Part shown: one piece after another, positions 56,493-64,000 of the stretch
Layout: every line of letters begins with the position of its first letter
Numbering within the stretch: the first letter of the stretch is position 1
Origin: SIG78 sp045585955
GTDB lineage: Bacteria > Verrucomicrobiota > Lentisphaeria > Victivallales > Victivallaceae
DNA: 64,000 nucleotides
Assembly (NCBI GenBank): GCA_045585955.1
Contig: JAZMZK010000069.1
Coordinates: forward strand, 1-64,000
Direction: 5' to 3'
The notes under the pieces: model-generated
Database searches by the model: none
What the model was told of the DNA's origin: nothing
What the model saw: the letters and a program-made list of their open reading frames with translations, nothing else
Program-made: the position numbers and the translations under genes

Positions 56493-58424
56493 ATGGCAAA
56501 ACGGGAGTGGAAACATTATCAGGTATCCGGCTTGGATTACACCATGCCGAAATTGCTGGCAACTATGGCGATCATTTTCTGCGGGTCGATCGCCATGACG
56601 CTGTGTATCGGCATGGTGCCCCGGATCGTACCTTTGAAACTTAAAGAAATCGGTGTCAGCTCGACATTGATGGTCTTTATCATGTCCACTTTGGGGCAGA
56701 TCCTTAATATGACCGTTTGCCCGTGGGTGAGTTTTAAAAGCGACCGCTACCGCTCCAAACGCTGGGGACGGCGGGTGCCGTTTATTCTTTACACGCTGCC
56801 TTTTCTCTGCTTGAGCTGGGCAATATTGGCAATGTATCAGTATGAAGCTGAATTGCTGCACAAACTGCTGGCTCCGTTGGTAAATGTTTCGCAGCCGGTG
56901 CTGGCGGTGTTTGTGCTGGCAGCGGGGGTGGTGATCTTCAAATTCTTCTATATGTTTGTGGGGTCGGTATTCCACTACATACCCAACGATGTAATTCCGC
57001 CGCAGTTCCTGACCCGTTATTACGGGGTGATTTCAATTATAAACTCCGGGGTCACTGCGGGGTACAACTACTTTTTCTTTGAGTATTCTTTGAGCCATTT
57101 TTCCACGCTCCTCTGGTGCACAGTCATATTCTATACTGTGGCAATGGGCTTTATGTGTTTTGCCCTTAAAGAACCCCGTTTCCCCGAACCGACCACCGAA
57201 GAAAAGCGTTCCAGCAAAGGGTTGCGGGGTGTTCTGACTTTTATGAAAGAAAGTTTCTCCCACCCGATCTACTGGTACGAATTTGCCAAAACTGCCTGCA
57301 CTGCCATCGTGAGTGCAGGGACGATCTTTATTGTGTTTTTTGAGCAATCCATGGGGTTGAGCCTGGCGGAAATCGGACAGAAGTCCGGGATCAATTCGCT
57401 CTGTTTTATGCTTGCAGGGTTTGTTATTGCTTCGCTGGGCACATATTTTATCGACCGTTGGCACCCGGTGCGGGTATCGGTATTTTTACTGATGTTCGGT
57501 ACGCTGCTTTTCTTTTATGACTGCAAATGGTTTTTCTTCAAGCCCGAAGCACGGGTATTCTGGTGGTCGAGTCTGCTGATGACCCAGGTGTCGTTTCTGA
57601 TGCGTTTTACCGGCCCGGCGGGGATGCCGACTTTGATGCGTATTCTGCCCAAAAGCCGGTTCGGGCAGTTCTGTTCGGCACGGGCGATCTGCGGCAGTCT
57701 GGTGGGGATGTTCTTTGCTTTGCTGCTGGGGGTGGTGATGGACTTTCTCAAAAGCGATAAAGGTTTGGGCATGGGCGAGGATGCCTACCGCTTTGTCTAT
57801 GTCTGGCAGACTGCTGCTTATATCGGCGTGGTGTTCTGCTACCTCAAGGTATATCAGTATTATTGCAAACTGGGCGGGTTCGGCGGCTACAAAGCTCCGG
57901 CACCGTGGTCGGAAACAGGATACGAAAAAATGGAAGTATCACAGGCAGTGGATGCTTCGCCATTCTGGAGCAAAATGGCGGTTTACGGTATCGATTTTGC
58001 CTTGTTTGCCACGGTGGCGATCAATGTATTTTGGAGCTTTTACGCTAAAAAACACAATTTACCCGAAGAGCATAAACTTTATTTGATGGCAGCTTTGCCG
58101 GTATCGCTGATCGCACTTGTCTATTATCTGGCGGTGCGTATCGGGATCATGAAGAATATACAACGCAAACTGCGGGGCGAAGATGTATATGTGCCGCACC
58201 ACGGGATATTGTTTCTGGTAATGCTCATGCGGGTGCTGATGCTGGGGGCATTGGCTGTTCAGGCATATCTGGCACTCAAAGGCGGCAGTCATGGCGTGGC
58301 AGCCAAGCTGAGTGCCTTTGAATCCGGGGTGGATTTGATCTTTGTAACCATGATCATCATCTTTGTAAAACTGGATAAACTCGGTGCTGCCACCAGCAAG
58401 ATAACAGAAACGCAAGATGCTTGA
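56493..58424 (+). CDS. MFS sugar transporter, GPH/SLC45-like
   Basis: A 643-residue permease with about 12-14 membrane spans. SDRYRSKRWGRRVPFIL (about residues 83-99) is the loop 2-3 signature of glycoside-pentoside-hexuronide and sucrose-type carriers. A large middle loop and extra C-terminal spans (DUF-like, about 490-620) make it longer than usual. AAGGAG precedes the ATG. It probably imports the glycoside handled by the neighbouring GH67-like protein by cation symport. Confidence 0.88.
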   Translation: MAKREWKHYQVSGLDYTMPKLLATMAIIFCGSIAMTLCIGMVPRIVPLKLKEIGVSSTLMVFIMSTLGQILNMTVCPWVSFKSDRYRSKRWGRRVPFILYTLPFLCLSWAILAMYQYEAELLHKLLAPLVNVSQPVLAVFVLAAGVVIFKFFYMFVGSVFHYIPNDVIPPQFLTRYYGVISIINSGVTAGYNYFFFEYSLSHFSTLLWCTVIFYTVAMGFMCFALKEPRFPEPTTEEKRSSKGLRGVLTFMKESFSHPIYWYEFAKTACTAIVSAGTIFIVFFEQSMGLSLAEIGQKSGINSLCFMLAGFVIASLGTYFIDRWHPVRVSVFLLMFGTLLFFYDCKWFFFKPEARVFWWSSLLMTQVSFLMRFTGPAGMPTLMRILPKSRFGQFCSARAICGSLVGMFFALLLGVVMDFLKSDKGLGMGEDAYRFVYVWQTAAYIGVVFCYLKVYQYYCKLGGFGGYKAPAPWSETGYEKMEVSQAVDASPFWSKMAVYGIDFALFATVAINVFWSFYAKKHNLPEEHKLYLMAALPVSLIALVYYLAVRIGIMKNIQRKLRGEDVYVPHHGILFLVMLMRVLMLGALAVQAYLALKGGSHGVAAKLSAFESGVDLIFVTMIIIFVKLDKLGAATSKITETQDA

Positions 58425-58436
58425 TATAAGCTGTTT

Positions 58437-58460
58437 CGGCGGGTGTTGTCGCACCCGCCG
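58437..58460 (+). terminator. Hairpin after the transporter gene
   Basis: CGGCGGGTG (58437-58445) pairs with CACCCGCCG (58452-58460) around 6 nt. No T-run follows, so it may be a processing or weak termination site. The following 200 bp hold only a small hairpin (58603-58622) in the leader of the next gene. Confidence 0.5.
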
Positions 58461-58659
58461 GAGCAATGAGAAATAACCTGAATCCACAGTTTTTCTGCTG
58501 TTTTCCTCTATTTTTTATATTTTTGACTTGCAATTTTTTCGAATGGTGTTATATGTAATTCAGAAGGGCGTGCGAATGACTCTTCAATATTTTTTTACAA
58601 ATACATGCCAACGATGGCATGTGGTTTGAATATTTATCGGTCAAAGGGAAGTATTAATT

Positions 58660-59547
58660 ATGAAAGATTTCTTGAAAAAACTGCTGATTCCGGCTGTATG
58701 CAGTCTGCTGGCGTGGCAAAGTCTGATTGCGGCGGAGGCGATCAAATGTGTTGCGCACCGGGGGGAAGAATTTTCCGCTCCGGAGGCATCCCGCCCGGCA
58801 TTTGAGCTGGCAATGAAGCTCAAGGCGGATATTATCAAGCTGGATGTGCAGTCCACCAAAGATGGCGTGGTGGTCGTAAGCCACGACAAGACTTTGAAGC
58901 GGACGATGGATTGGAGTGTTAAAATCAAAGATGTAACTCTTGCCGAAATCAAGTCAAAGGGCGTGTTTGTGCCGGTAGGCGGCTATAAAAACGAAAAACT
59001 CCTTACTTTGCAGGAAGCGTTGGATATTGTGAAAACCGCTCCGGAGTTCTGGCTTGACCCCAAAGATGCCGAAGAAAAAACGGTGGATAAAGCTATTGAG
59101 ATCATGCTGAAAAATCAAATCAAGCTCCAACAGATAATGGTTGCCACTTTTTCACAAAAGGTGCTTATTTATGTTAAAGCCAAATATCCGGCGATCCGGC
59201 TGGTCAAACATTTGGGATTGCGTAAAGTGCTCAAAGGTAAGCACACCGGCAAATTAGGCGGCAATGTCAAACCCCATTTGTTCAAAAATGCTGCCGCCGT
59301 GACCAAAGGGCTGCTGGCTGAACAAAAAGAGTTGGGGCTGTACGGCGTGAACATCCCCCGGCGGATATTTGCTGACGGATTTTACAATGCTGAAGAGTTG
59401 CAGAAGCTCCGGCAGCACCAGCTCTGGAGTGCGATCTACTTTGTGCACGACGCTCCGGCGGCGGAATACGCCCGCCAGTTCAAGCCCGATGCTTTTGTAA
59501 CCGGCGCCATCGGAAAAGTAAGACCATATTGCAAAAAGGAGAAATAA
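58660..59547 (+). CDS. Secreted GDPD-like protein with altered metal site
   Basis: A 295-residue protein with a signal peptide (hydrophobic about 8-24, cleavage near LIAAEA). The glycerophosphodiester phosphodiesterase pattern is clear: VAHRGEE (His33, Arg34), PEAS (Glu42), IIKLDVQSTKDG and VVVSHD (His75). In active enzymes the third motif is IELDV, whose Glu binds the metal. Here it is Lys60. The later IEIK-type Glu is also changed (FWLDPKD). It may be inactive or have a new function. First gene of a four-gene run. Confidence 0.8.
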   Translation: MKDFLKKLLIPAVCSLLAWQSLIAAEAIKCVAHRGEEFSAPEASRPAFELAMKLKADIIKLDVQSTKDGVVVVSHDKTLKRTMDWSVKIKDVTLAEIKSKGVFVPVGGYKNEKLLTLQEALDIVKTAPEFWLDPKDAEEKTVDKAIEIMLKNQIKLQQIMVATFSQKVLIYVKAKYPAIRLVKHLGLRKVLKGKHTGKLGGNVKPHLFKNAAAVTKGLLAEQKELGLYGVNIPRRIFADGFYNAEELQKLRQHQLWSAIYFVHDAPAAEYARQFKPDAFVTGAIGKVRPYCKKEK

Positions 59548-59548
59548 G

Positions 59549-60184
59549 ATGAAACAGAACCGCAACCGTTCCCGTTCCTGCTTTACCCTGATCGAACTTT
59601 TGGTTGTAATTGCCATTATCGCCATTCTTGCGGCAATGCTTTTACCGGCGTTGAGTGCCGCCCGGGAACAGGCAAAACTCTCCAACTGCGGCAATATTCT
59701 GCGGCAGACCATGCTGGCTATGCACAACTACGCTGATGCTCACAACGAATTTCTGCCTTACAGTGCATGGAGTCAGACCAAAACCGAGTGGTGGTGGAAA
59801 AAGGGTGTGCTGCGGCCTTTTCTTACCGGTAATGACGATAAGCACAATATTTGGATCTGCCCATCCATAAATCCCAATGACAACAAAGCTGATTTCAAGA
59901 TCGATGGCTCCATAACCTATGGTATGAATTACGATTTGAGTTTCTATAATCGCGGTAAAGTAGCTGTGCCGGACAGTATCATTACTTTTGCCGATACTTA
60001 CAAAGGCTACCACCCGTCGCTGACTGTCGGCAGCCAAGGAGTAGTCCATCTGCGGCACAACAACCGTGCATCCATAGCCATGTTTGACGGGCATGTGGAT
60101 ATTGTTGACAAAGCAATCGACAACAAAAATAAAGCCTTCAATGGTTATTGGCTCAATCCGGCACTTACCGAACCCACCCCGTGA
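59549..60184 (+). CDS. Type II pseudopilin with H-X9-DG motif
   Basis: A 211-residue prepilin-like protein. A basic leader (MKQNRNRSRSC) precedes FTLIELLVVIAIIAILAAML (Phe12, Glu16). Cys, not Gly, stands before the cleavage site. The C-terminal signature is exact: His170, nine residues, then Asp180-Gly181 (HNNRASIAMFDGH). AGGAG lies upstream, 1 nt after the previous stop. Such proteins are greatly expanded in Lentisphaerota. Here it sits in a glycan operon, which hints at a surface role. Confidence 0.93.
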   Translation: MKQNRNRSRSCFTLIELLVVIAIIAILAAMLLPALSAAREQAKLSNCGNILRQTMLAMHNYADAHNEFLPYSAWSQTKTEWWWKKGVLRPFLTGNDDKHNIWICPSINPNDNKADFKIDGSITYGMNYDLSFYNRGKVAVPDSIITFADTYKGYHPSLTVGSQGVVHLRHNNRASIAMFDGHVDIVDKAIDNKNKAFNGYWLNPALTEPTP

Positions 60185-60206
60185 GTATAAAAATAATTTG
60201 ATATTT

Positions 60207-62633
60207 ATGAAAAAATTTGTCATTCTTTTGCTGTCCGCAGCGGCGGCTTTTTTGCCTGCTGCCGAAGATGCTCTGATGCTCTTTGACTTTGAAAATCCCA
60301 AGCAGACCAAGCGGTTTGTTACCTTAAAAGGCAACGCCAACAAGGTTGCTTACAACACAAATCCCAAGTATATAGCTTCCGGCAAAGGTTCCGCACTTTT
60401 TTATGTGCCCAAAGGCGGCAGCGGCGAACACAAGTGGCCCCGTGCCCGGGTGGGGATCAAAGATCCCGCCTTGCAGGATTGGTCGCTCTATGATAATTTG
60501 CAGATAACTTTTTTCAATCCCGACCCCACCACCCGGCGGGTAACGGTCAGCATCCGGACGGAAAAAGGCAAAGGTCAGAGCAATTACCATGTGCCGATAC
60601 CGCAAGGCAAAAAAGTTTTTGTTATGCCGTTGAACGATGTAGTAAAAGAAGAAAAAGTTGTTTTGCTCTCCTTTGTCTGTACTGCCCCGCCGGAAGAACA
60701 GACCCTTTACATGGACGATATCAAGCTGACTGTTTCGGATAAAAGTGTAGAAAAGAGTATCGAAGCCCTTAAAAAGCGGATCATCCGGGAAAGTGCTGCT
60801 GTTTTCTGGGAAAACGCCAATATGCAGAATATCCGCAACGGTTTTTTCCGTGATTTGGAAAAACTTGCCCAAAGCAAAGACCGCCCGCTTGCCCGGAGCC
60901 GTCAGACTGTGGAGCTGCTGAAAAAATATCTTGCCGCCAAACAAATCATGTGGCAGAAAGCCAATGCCCAACTGCTCAAAGAGTTTGACCGCTATTCAGC
61001 CCAAAATCCAGTTTGGGACTGGTGCTATGTCAGCGGTTGTCAGAAAATCTATCAGGATACATTGCCCTTTGTGCCCGGACTTGACCGCAAGGTGACTCTG
61101 GAGCTTGCCCGCCGGGAAAGCGAAGGCGTGCAGATAGTTTTACGCAGCAAAAAAGATTTGCAGAATGTGCAAGTCAAGGTCGTGCCGGTCAAAGCTGTGG
61201 AAGGCTTGAGCGTTAAAGCAGTGCCGGTGGGTTTTGTCCAGGTTCCTCCCGGCGGCTACCCAAGCGAAAACATGAAGATCGTACCCGATGTATTGCTGGA
61301 GTTTATGGAAAAAATCAACATCGCCCAAGATAAGTGGCAGCCTTTCTGGCTGGATGTTAAAGCATCTCCCGATTGCCCCGCTGGAGAATACAAGTTTACG
61401 GCAACGGTTTCGGCGGATGACGCCCCGACTTTGACCATACCGCTGACCGTAAAAGTGTGGAACTTTGAGCTGCCGGAATTTCCTTCCACTCCGGCACTTA
61501 TCAACTATCACACCGACACCAACCACGCTGCTTACATCCCCAAAAACCGCCGTCAGCAGGTCGCCAACGAGTTTATCAGCTATCGCCGGGGGAAAAAGAA
61601 GTTTGAAAGTTTAAGCCACGAAGCCAAAAATCTCCGCACGCTGGAAATCGCCGCCGAAACCATGCTTTTGCAGCACCGGGTAACTCCGGCACCATTGTAT
61701 ATAACTTTGCGGCGGCTCAATAAAGCCGATGTCCAACGCTGGCGGGATCAGGGCGGCAAATATTTCAGCGTAACTTATTTGCAGCCCCACACCGTACAGC
61801 CGGGCAAGCCGTTCCCCGCATGGGTGAAACGCAAGCTTTTAAACAACCTTAAAGCCACAGTGCCCATGCTGGAAAAAGCCGGATTGCTGGATGGAGCTTA
61901 CTGCTATGCTTTTGACGAGATCGGCTTCCAGAAATTCTACGCCGCCAAAGAGTTGATGACCGAAGTCAAAAAACTTTACCCCGGTTTGCGGCTGGTGACT
62001 ACCATGGACGACAGCAATTTCGGCACCACCAACGGCATGGATGAATTGATCGATGTCTGGTGCCCCCAGGTGGAAAAATATGTTCAACACATCGACAAAA
62101 TCAAAGAAGTCCGCAAGCAGGGCAAAAAGGTCTGGTACTACTGCTGCAACTACGATCCGGGGATTGATATGATCTTGGAAAAACCCCTGACCGCCCCCCG
62201 GCTTTTGGGCGGTATGGCGTTGCAGAAGTTTGAAGCCGACGGCTTTTTGTATTACAATGTGCAGAGCGGCAACAAGCGTCAGGATATGATCACCACCGGA
62301 CCGGTGACCAAACATACCGGCAACAACGGCAGCAAATTCAACGGCTGCGGCTTGCTTATTTATCCCACAGCCGGAGGACCGGCCCCGTCGCTGCGGCTCA
62401 AGGCGTTGCGGGATGGCTTTGACGACAGCGACTACATGAATATACTTAAAAATCTGAAAACAGAAAAACTCTCCGCCGGAGAAAAGCGTGAATTGCAGGA
62501 GCTTTTGAATATTCCTGACAATGTGATCGTTTATCTTGATCCGGAAAACTACGACCAAACCGGCAAAGATTTGCTGGAATACCGCCGCAAGATTGGCAAT
62601 TTCCTCGACCGGGTGTATAGTAAAATCCAATAA
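60207..62633 (+). CDS. Secreted DUF4091 (GH123-like) protein
   Basis: An 808-residue exported protein with signal peptide MKKFVILLLSAAAAFLPAA. The ATG at 60207 is chosen because it starts the signal. An in-frame reading upstream lies within the pseudopilin gene. The N-terminal part is a beta domain (LMLFDFENP, galactose-binding-like), then a helical stretch and a beta sandwich. The C-terminal TIM barrel of the DUF4091 type has YCYAFDEIGFQKFY and VWYYCCNYDPG. The DE pair resembles GH123 and related hydrolases. Substrate unknown. Confidence 0.8.
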   Translation: MKKFVILLLSAAAAFLPAAEDALMLFDFENPKQTKRFVTLKGNANKVAYNTNPKYIASGKGSALFYVPKGGSGEHKWPRARVGIKDPALQDWSLYDNLQITFFNPDPTTRRVTVSIRTEKGKGQSNYHVPIPQGKKVFVMPLNDVVKEEKVVLLSFVCTAPPEEQTLYMDDIKLTVSDKSVEKSIEALKKRIIRESAAVFWENANMQNIRNGFFRDLEKLAQSKDRPLARSRQTVELLKKYLAAKQIMWQKANAQLLKEFDRYSAQNPVWDWCYVSGCQKIYQDTLPFVPGLDRKVTLELARRESEGVQIVLRSKKDLQNVQVKVVPVKAVEGLSVKAVPVGFVQVPPGGYPSENMKIVPDVLLEFMEKINIAQDKWQPFWLDVKASPDCPAGEYKFTATVSADDAPTLTIPLTVKVWNFELPEFPSTPALINYHTDTNHAAYIPKNRRQQVANEFISYRRGKKKFESLSHEAKNLRTLEIAAETMLLQHRVTPAPLYITLRRLNKADVQRWRDQGGKYFSVTYLQPHTVQPGKPFPAWVKRKLLNNLKATVPMLEKAGLLDGAYCYAFDEIGFQKFYAAKELMTEVKKLYPGLRLVTTMDDSNFGTTNGMDELIDVWCPQVEKYVQHIDKIKEVRKQGKKVWYYCCNYDPGIDMILEKPLTAPRLLGGMALQKFEADGFLYYNVQSGNKRQDMITTGPVTKHTGNNGSKFNGCGLLIYPTAGGPAPSLRLKALRDGFDDSDYMNILKNLKTEKLSAGEKRELQELLNIPDNVIVYLDPENYDQTGKDLLEYRRKIGNFLDRVYSKIQ

Positions 62634-62658
62634 ATCAACATCCAATAGGAGAAAAACT

Positions 62659-63951
62659 ATGAAACACACCATTTTACTGGCAGTTCTTGCATTAACGGCA
62701 ACTGTTGCCCGGGCAGCTTATGTGGACATTGTGACCACGGAGCAGCGGCACTACAAGGTCAACGAAAAAGTCACTTTCAAAGTCGCCGCTTACGACAAGC
62801 CCGGCAAATTGCTGAACAAGGGCAAATTTACCATCACTGTCAGCGAAGCGGGCAACCGCAAACTTATGGATGATCTTACGGTGGATCTGGCGGAAAAGAA
62901 TGATTTTACCTTTACTGTCAGCCTTGACCGCCCCGGTTTTATCCTTGCCAGTGCCGGCACTTTGAGTGTTGACGGCAAAAAAGTCAAGTGGTCAAACAAG
63001 CCTTATCGCCCCTATGGCGGTGCGGCAGTCGAACCGGATAAGATCCCGATGGCGGCACCCCGTCCGGCAGATTTCGACAAATTCTGGGCGGAAGGTCTGG
63101 AAGAATTCAAAGCTGCCCAAGTGATCGTTACTCCGGAAAAGAAACTGAAACGCAAGGGCTATGATTTGTCGAAAATCGAGGTCAAATTCCCCGGCAACCG
63201 CGGTTCGATCTACGGATACTTATCCATCCCGCAGGATCGCAGCAAAAAATACCCCGCCCAGATCGGCGTACCCGGCGCCGGTGCCGGTTCTTTGACGGCT
63301 GCTCCTTCCTACCGTGGAAGTGCCCCGGCGATCGAAGCCTGGCTGAATGTTCACAAATTTGCTCCCGGCAAAAACAGTGCCGAACAGAAAAAACTTTTGG
63401 CAGAATTTACTAAAAAACTGCCGGAAAAGTTCTACCCCATCGGCAATATCAGCGACCGCAACACCTACTTTTTCCGGGATGTGTGGCTGGCATTGAGCAA
63501 AGTCGTGGACTATGTGGCAACTTTGAAAGAGTTTGACGGCAAAAACTTTGCCGCTATCGGCAGCAGTCAGGGCGGCGGTACCGCGCTTGCAGTGACTTAT
63601 TTGAATAAAAAAATCAGCTGTGTATTTGTCAATGTGCCCGCTTTGTGCGACCACAGCGGCTGGATGGTCAAGCGCGCCAGCGGCTGGCCCCAGGCGCATA
63701 AGAAAAGCAAAGGCAAGGGCGATAAAGTCATGCCCTACTTTGACGGCATAAACTTTGCCGCCGGTATCACCGTGCCCACCTTCGTTACGGTTGGTTTTAT
63801 TGATACAACTTGTCCTCCGGCTGGAGTGTATGCCATGTATAACCAGCTCAAGGGCAAAAAGGAAATGTACGATATGCCCAGACAGGGGCATGTGGTGCCG
63901 CCTGAAATGAGAAAACTTACTGACAAATTTTACAAACAGGAATTCCGGTAA
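62659..63951 (+). CDS. Secreted acetylxylan esterase (AXE1/CE7-type)
   Basis: A 430-residue exported alpha/beta hydrolase with signal peptide MKHTILLAVLALTATVARA. The N-terminal beta domain (about 20-125) is followed by the AXE1 fold with nucleophile Ser303 in GSSQGG, acid Asp382 (FIDTTCPP) and His411 (QGHVVPP). CE7 enzymes remove acetyl groups from xylan and sugars. The ATG at 62659 follows AGGAG. It closes the run GDPD-pseudopilin-DUF4091-esterase. No features were seen in 63952-64000. Confidence 0.9.
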   Translation: MKHTILLAVLALTATVARAAYVDIVTTEQRHYKVNEKVTFKVAAYDKPGKLLNKGKFTITVSEAGNRKLMDDLTVDLAEKNDFTFTVSLDRPGFILASAGTLSVDGKKVKWSNKPYRPYGGAAVEPDKIPMAAPRPADFDKFWAEGLEEFKAAQVIVTPEKKLKRKGYDLSKIEVKFPGNRGSIYGYLSIPQDRSKKYPAQIGVPGAGAGSLTAAPSYRGSAPAIEAWLNVHKFAPGKNSAEQKKLLAEFTKKLPEKFYPIGNISDRNTYFFRDVWLALSKVVDYVATLKEFDGKNFAAIGSSQGGGTALAVTYLNKKISCVFVNVPALCDHSGWMVKRASGWPQAHKKSKGKGDKVMPYFDGINFAAGITVPTFVTVGFIDTTCPPAGVYAMYNQLKGKKEMYDMPRQGHVVPPEMRKLTDKFYKQEFR

Positions 63952-64000
63952 GTTTTTTCCTGCTTAAGTTTATGTTGTTTATAAGTTAAACTTTATAGTT

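Overview
The window looks like chromosomal DNA of a Gram-negative PVC-superphylum bacterium, most likely Lentisphaerota (Victivallis-like). This assignment is an inference. It rests on two type II pseudopilins with FTLIELLVVIAIIAILAAML leaders, one ending in a clear H-X9-DG motif, on lipid A and outer-membrane genes (lpxD, skp), on an archaeal-type IMP cyclohydrolase, and on CAZyme-rich ends. No phage, IS transposase or CRISPR array was found.

Layout. (1) 1-1100: a pseudopilin gene whose signal region carries an in-frame 108-bp insertion-like duplication built on two overlapping 24-nt palindromes. (2) 1397-5018, minus: a three-gene operon with 4-bp overlaps (DegT aminotransferase, ceramidase-like hydrolase, Gfo/Idh/MocA oxidoreductase), probably for a sugar or sugar-derived compound. 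(3) 5185-13961, minus: a housekeeping operon rarA, 5-formyl-THF cyclo-ligase, rny, alr, prfB, rnhC, holA and a family 2 glycosyltransferase. (4) 14548-17703, plus: a SWIM-SNF2 helicase. (5) 17710-23869, minus: purO-like, uvrD/pcrA-like, an HTH protein, skp, lpxD and a Sel1-repeat protein. (6) 24127-44225, plus: the translation/transcription block tRNA-Leu, tRNA-Thr, tuf, rpmG, tRNA-Trp, secE, nusG, rplKAJL, rpoBC, rpsL, rpsG, fusA, rpsJ, rplC, rplD, rplW, rplB, rpsS. It stops at a strong terminator right after rpsS, so the S10 cluster is cut short. (7) 44593-49115: a GH95 fucosidase, then a divergent LysR / M20 amidohydrolase pair. (8) 49340-49970: two small unknown genes, the first with highly-expressed codon use. 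(9) 50109-53412, minus: a Ktr/Trk potassium uptake operon with an attached 4-helix/HAMP membrane protein. (10) 53736-63951, plus: a carbohydrate region with a GH67-like protein, a GPH-type sugar transporter, a GDPD-like protein, a pseudopilin, a DUF4091 protein and an acetylxylan esterase.

Points that stand out are the palindromic in-frame element in the pseudopilin signal, natural residues at drug-contact sites (RpoB Asn at E. coli 526, S12 Arg88), the truncated S10 operon, a structured spacer between rpsJ and rplC, a candidate L1 leader before rplK, and a duplicated upstream block shared by the GH67-like and transporter genes, one copy of which is split by a roughly 337-bp insertion.
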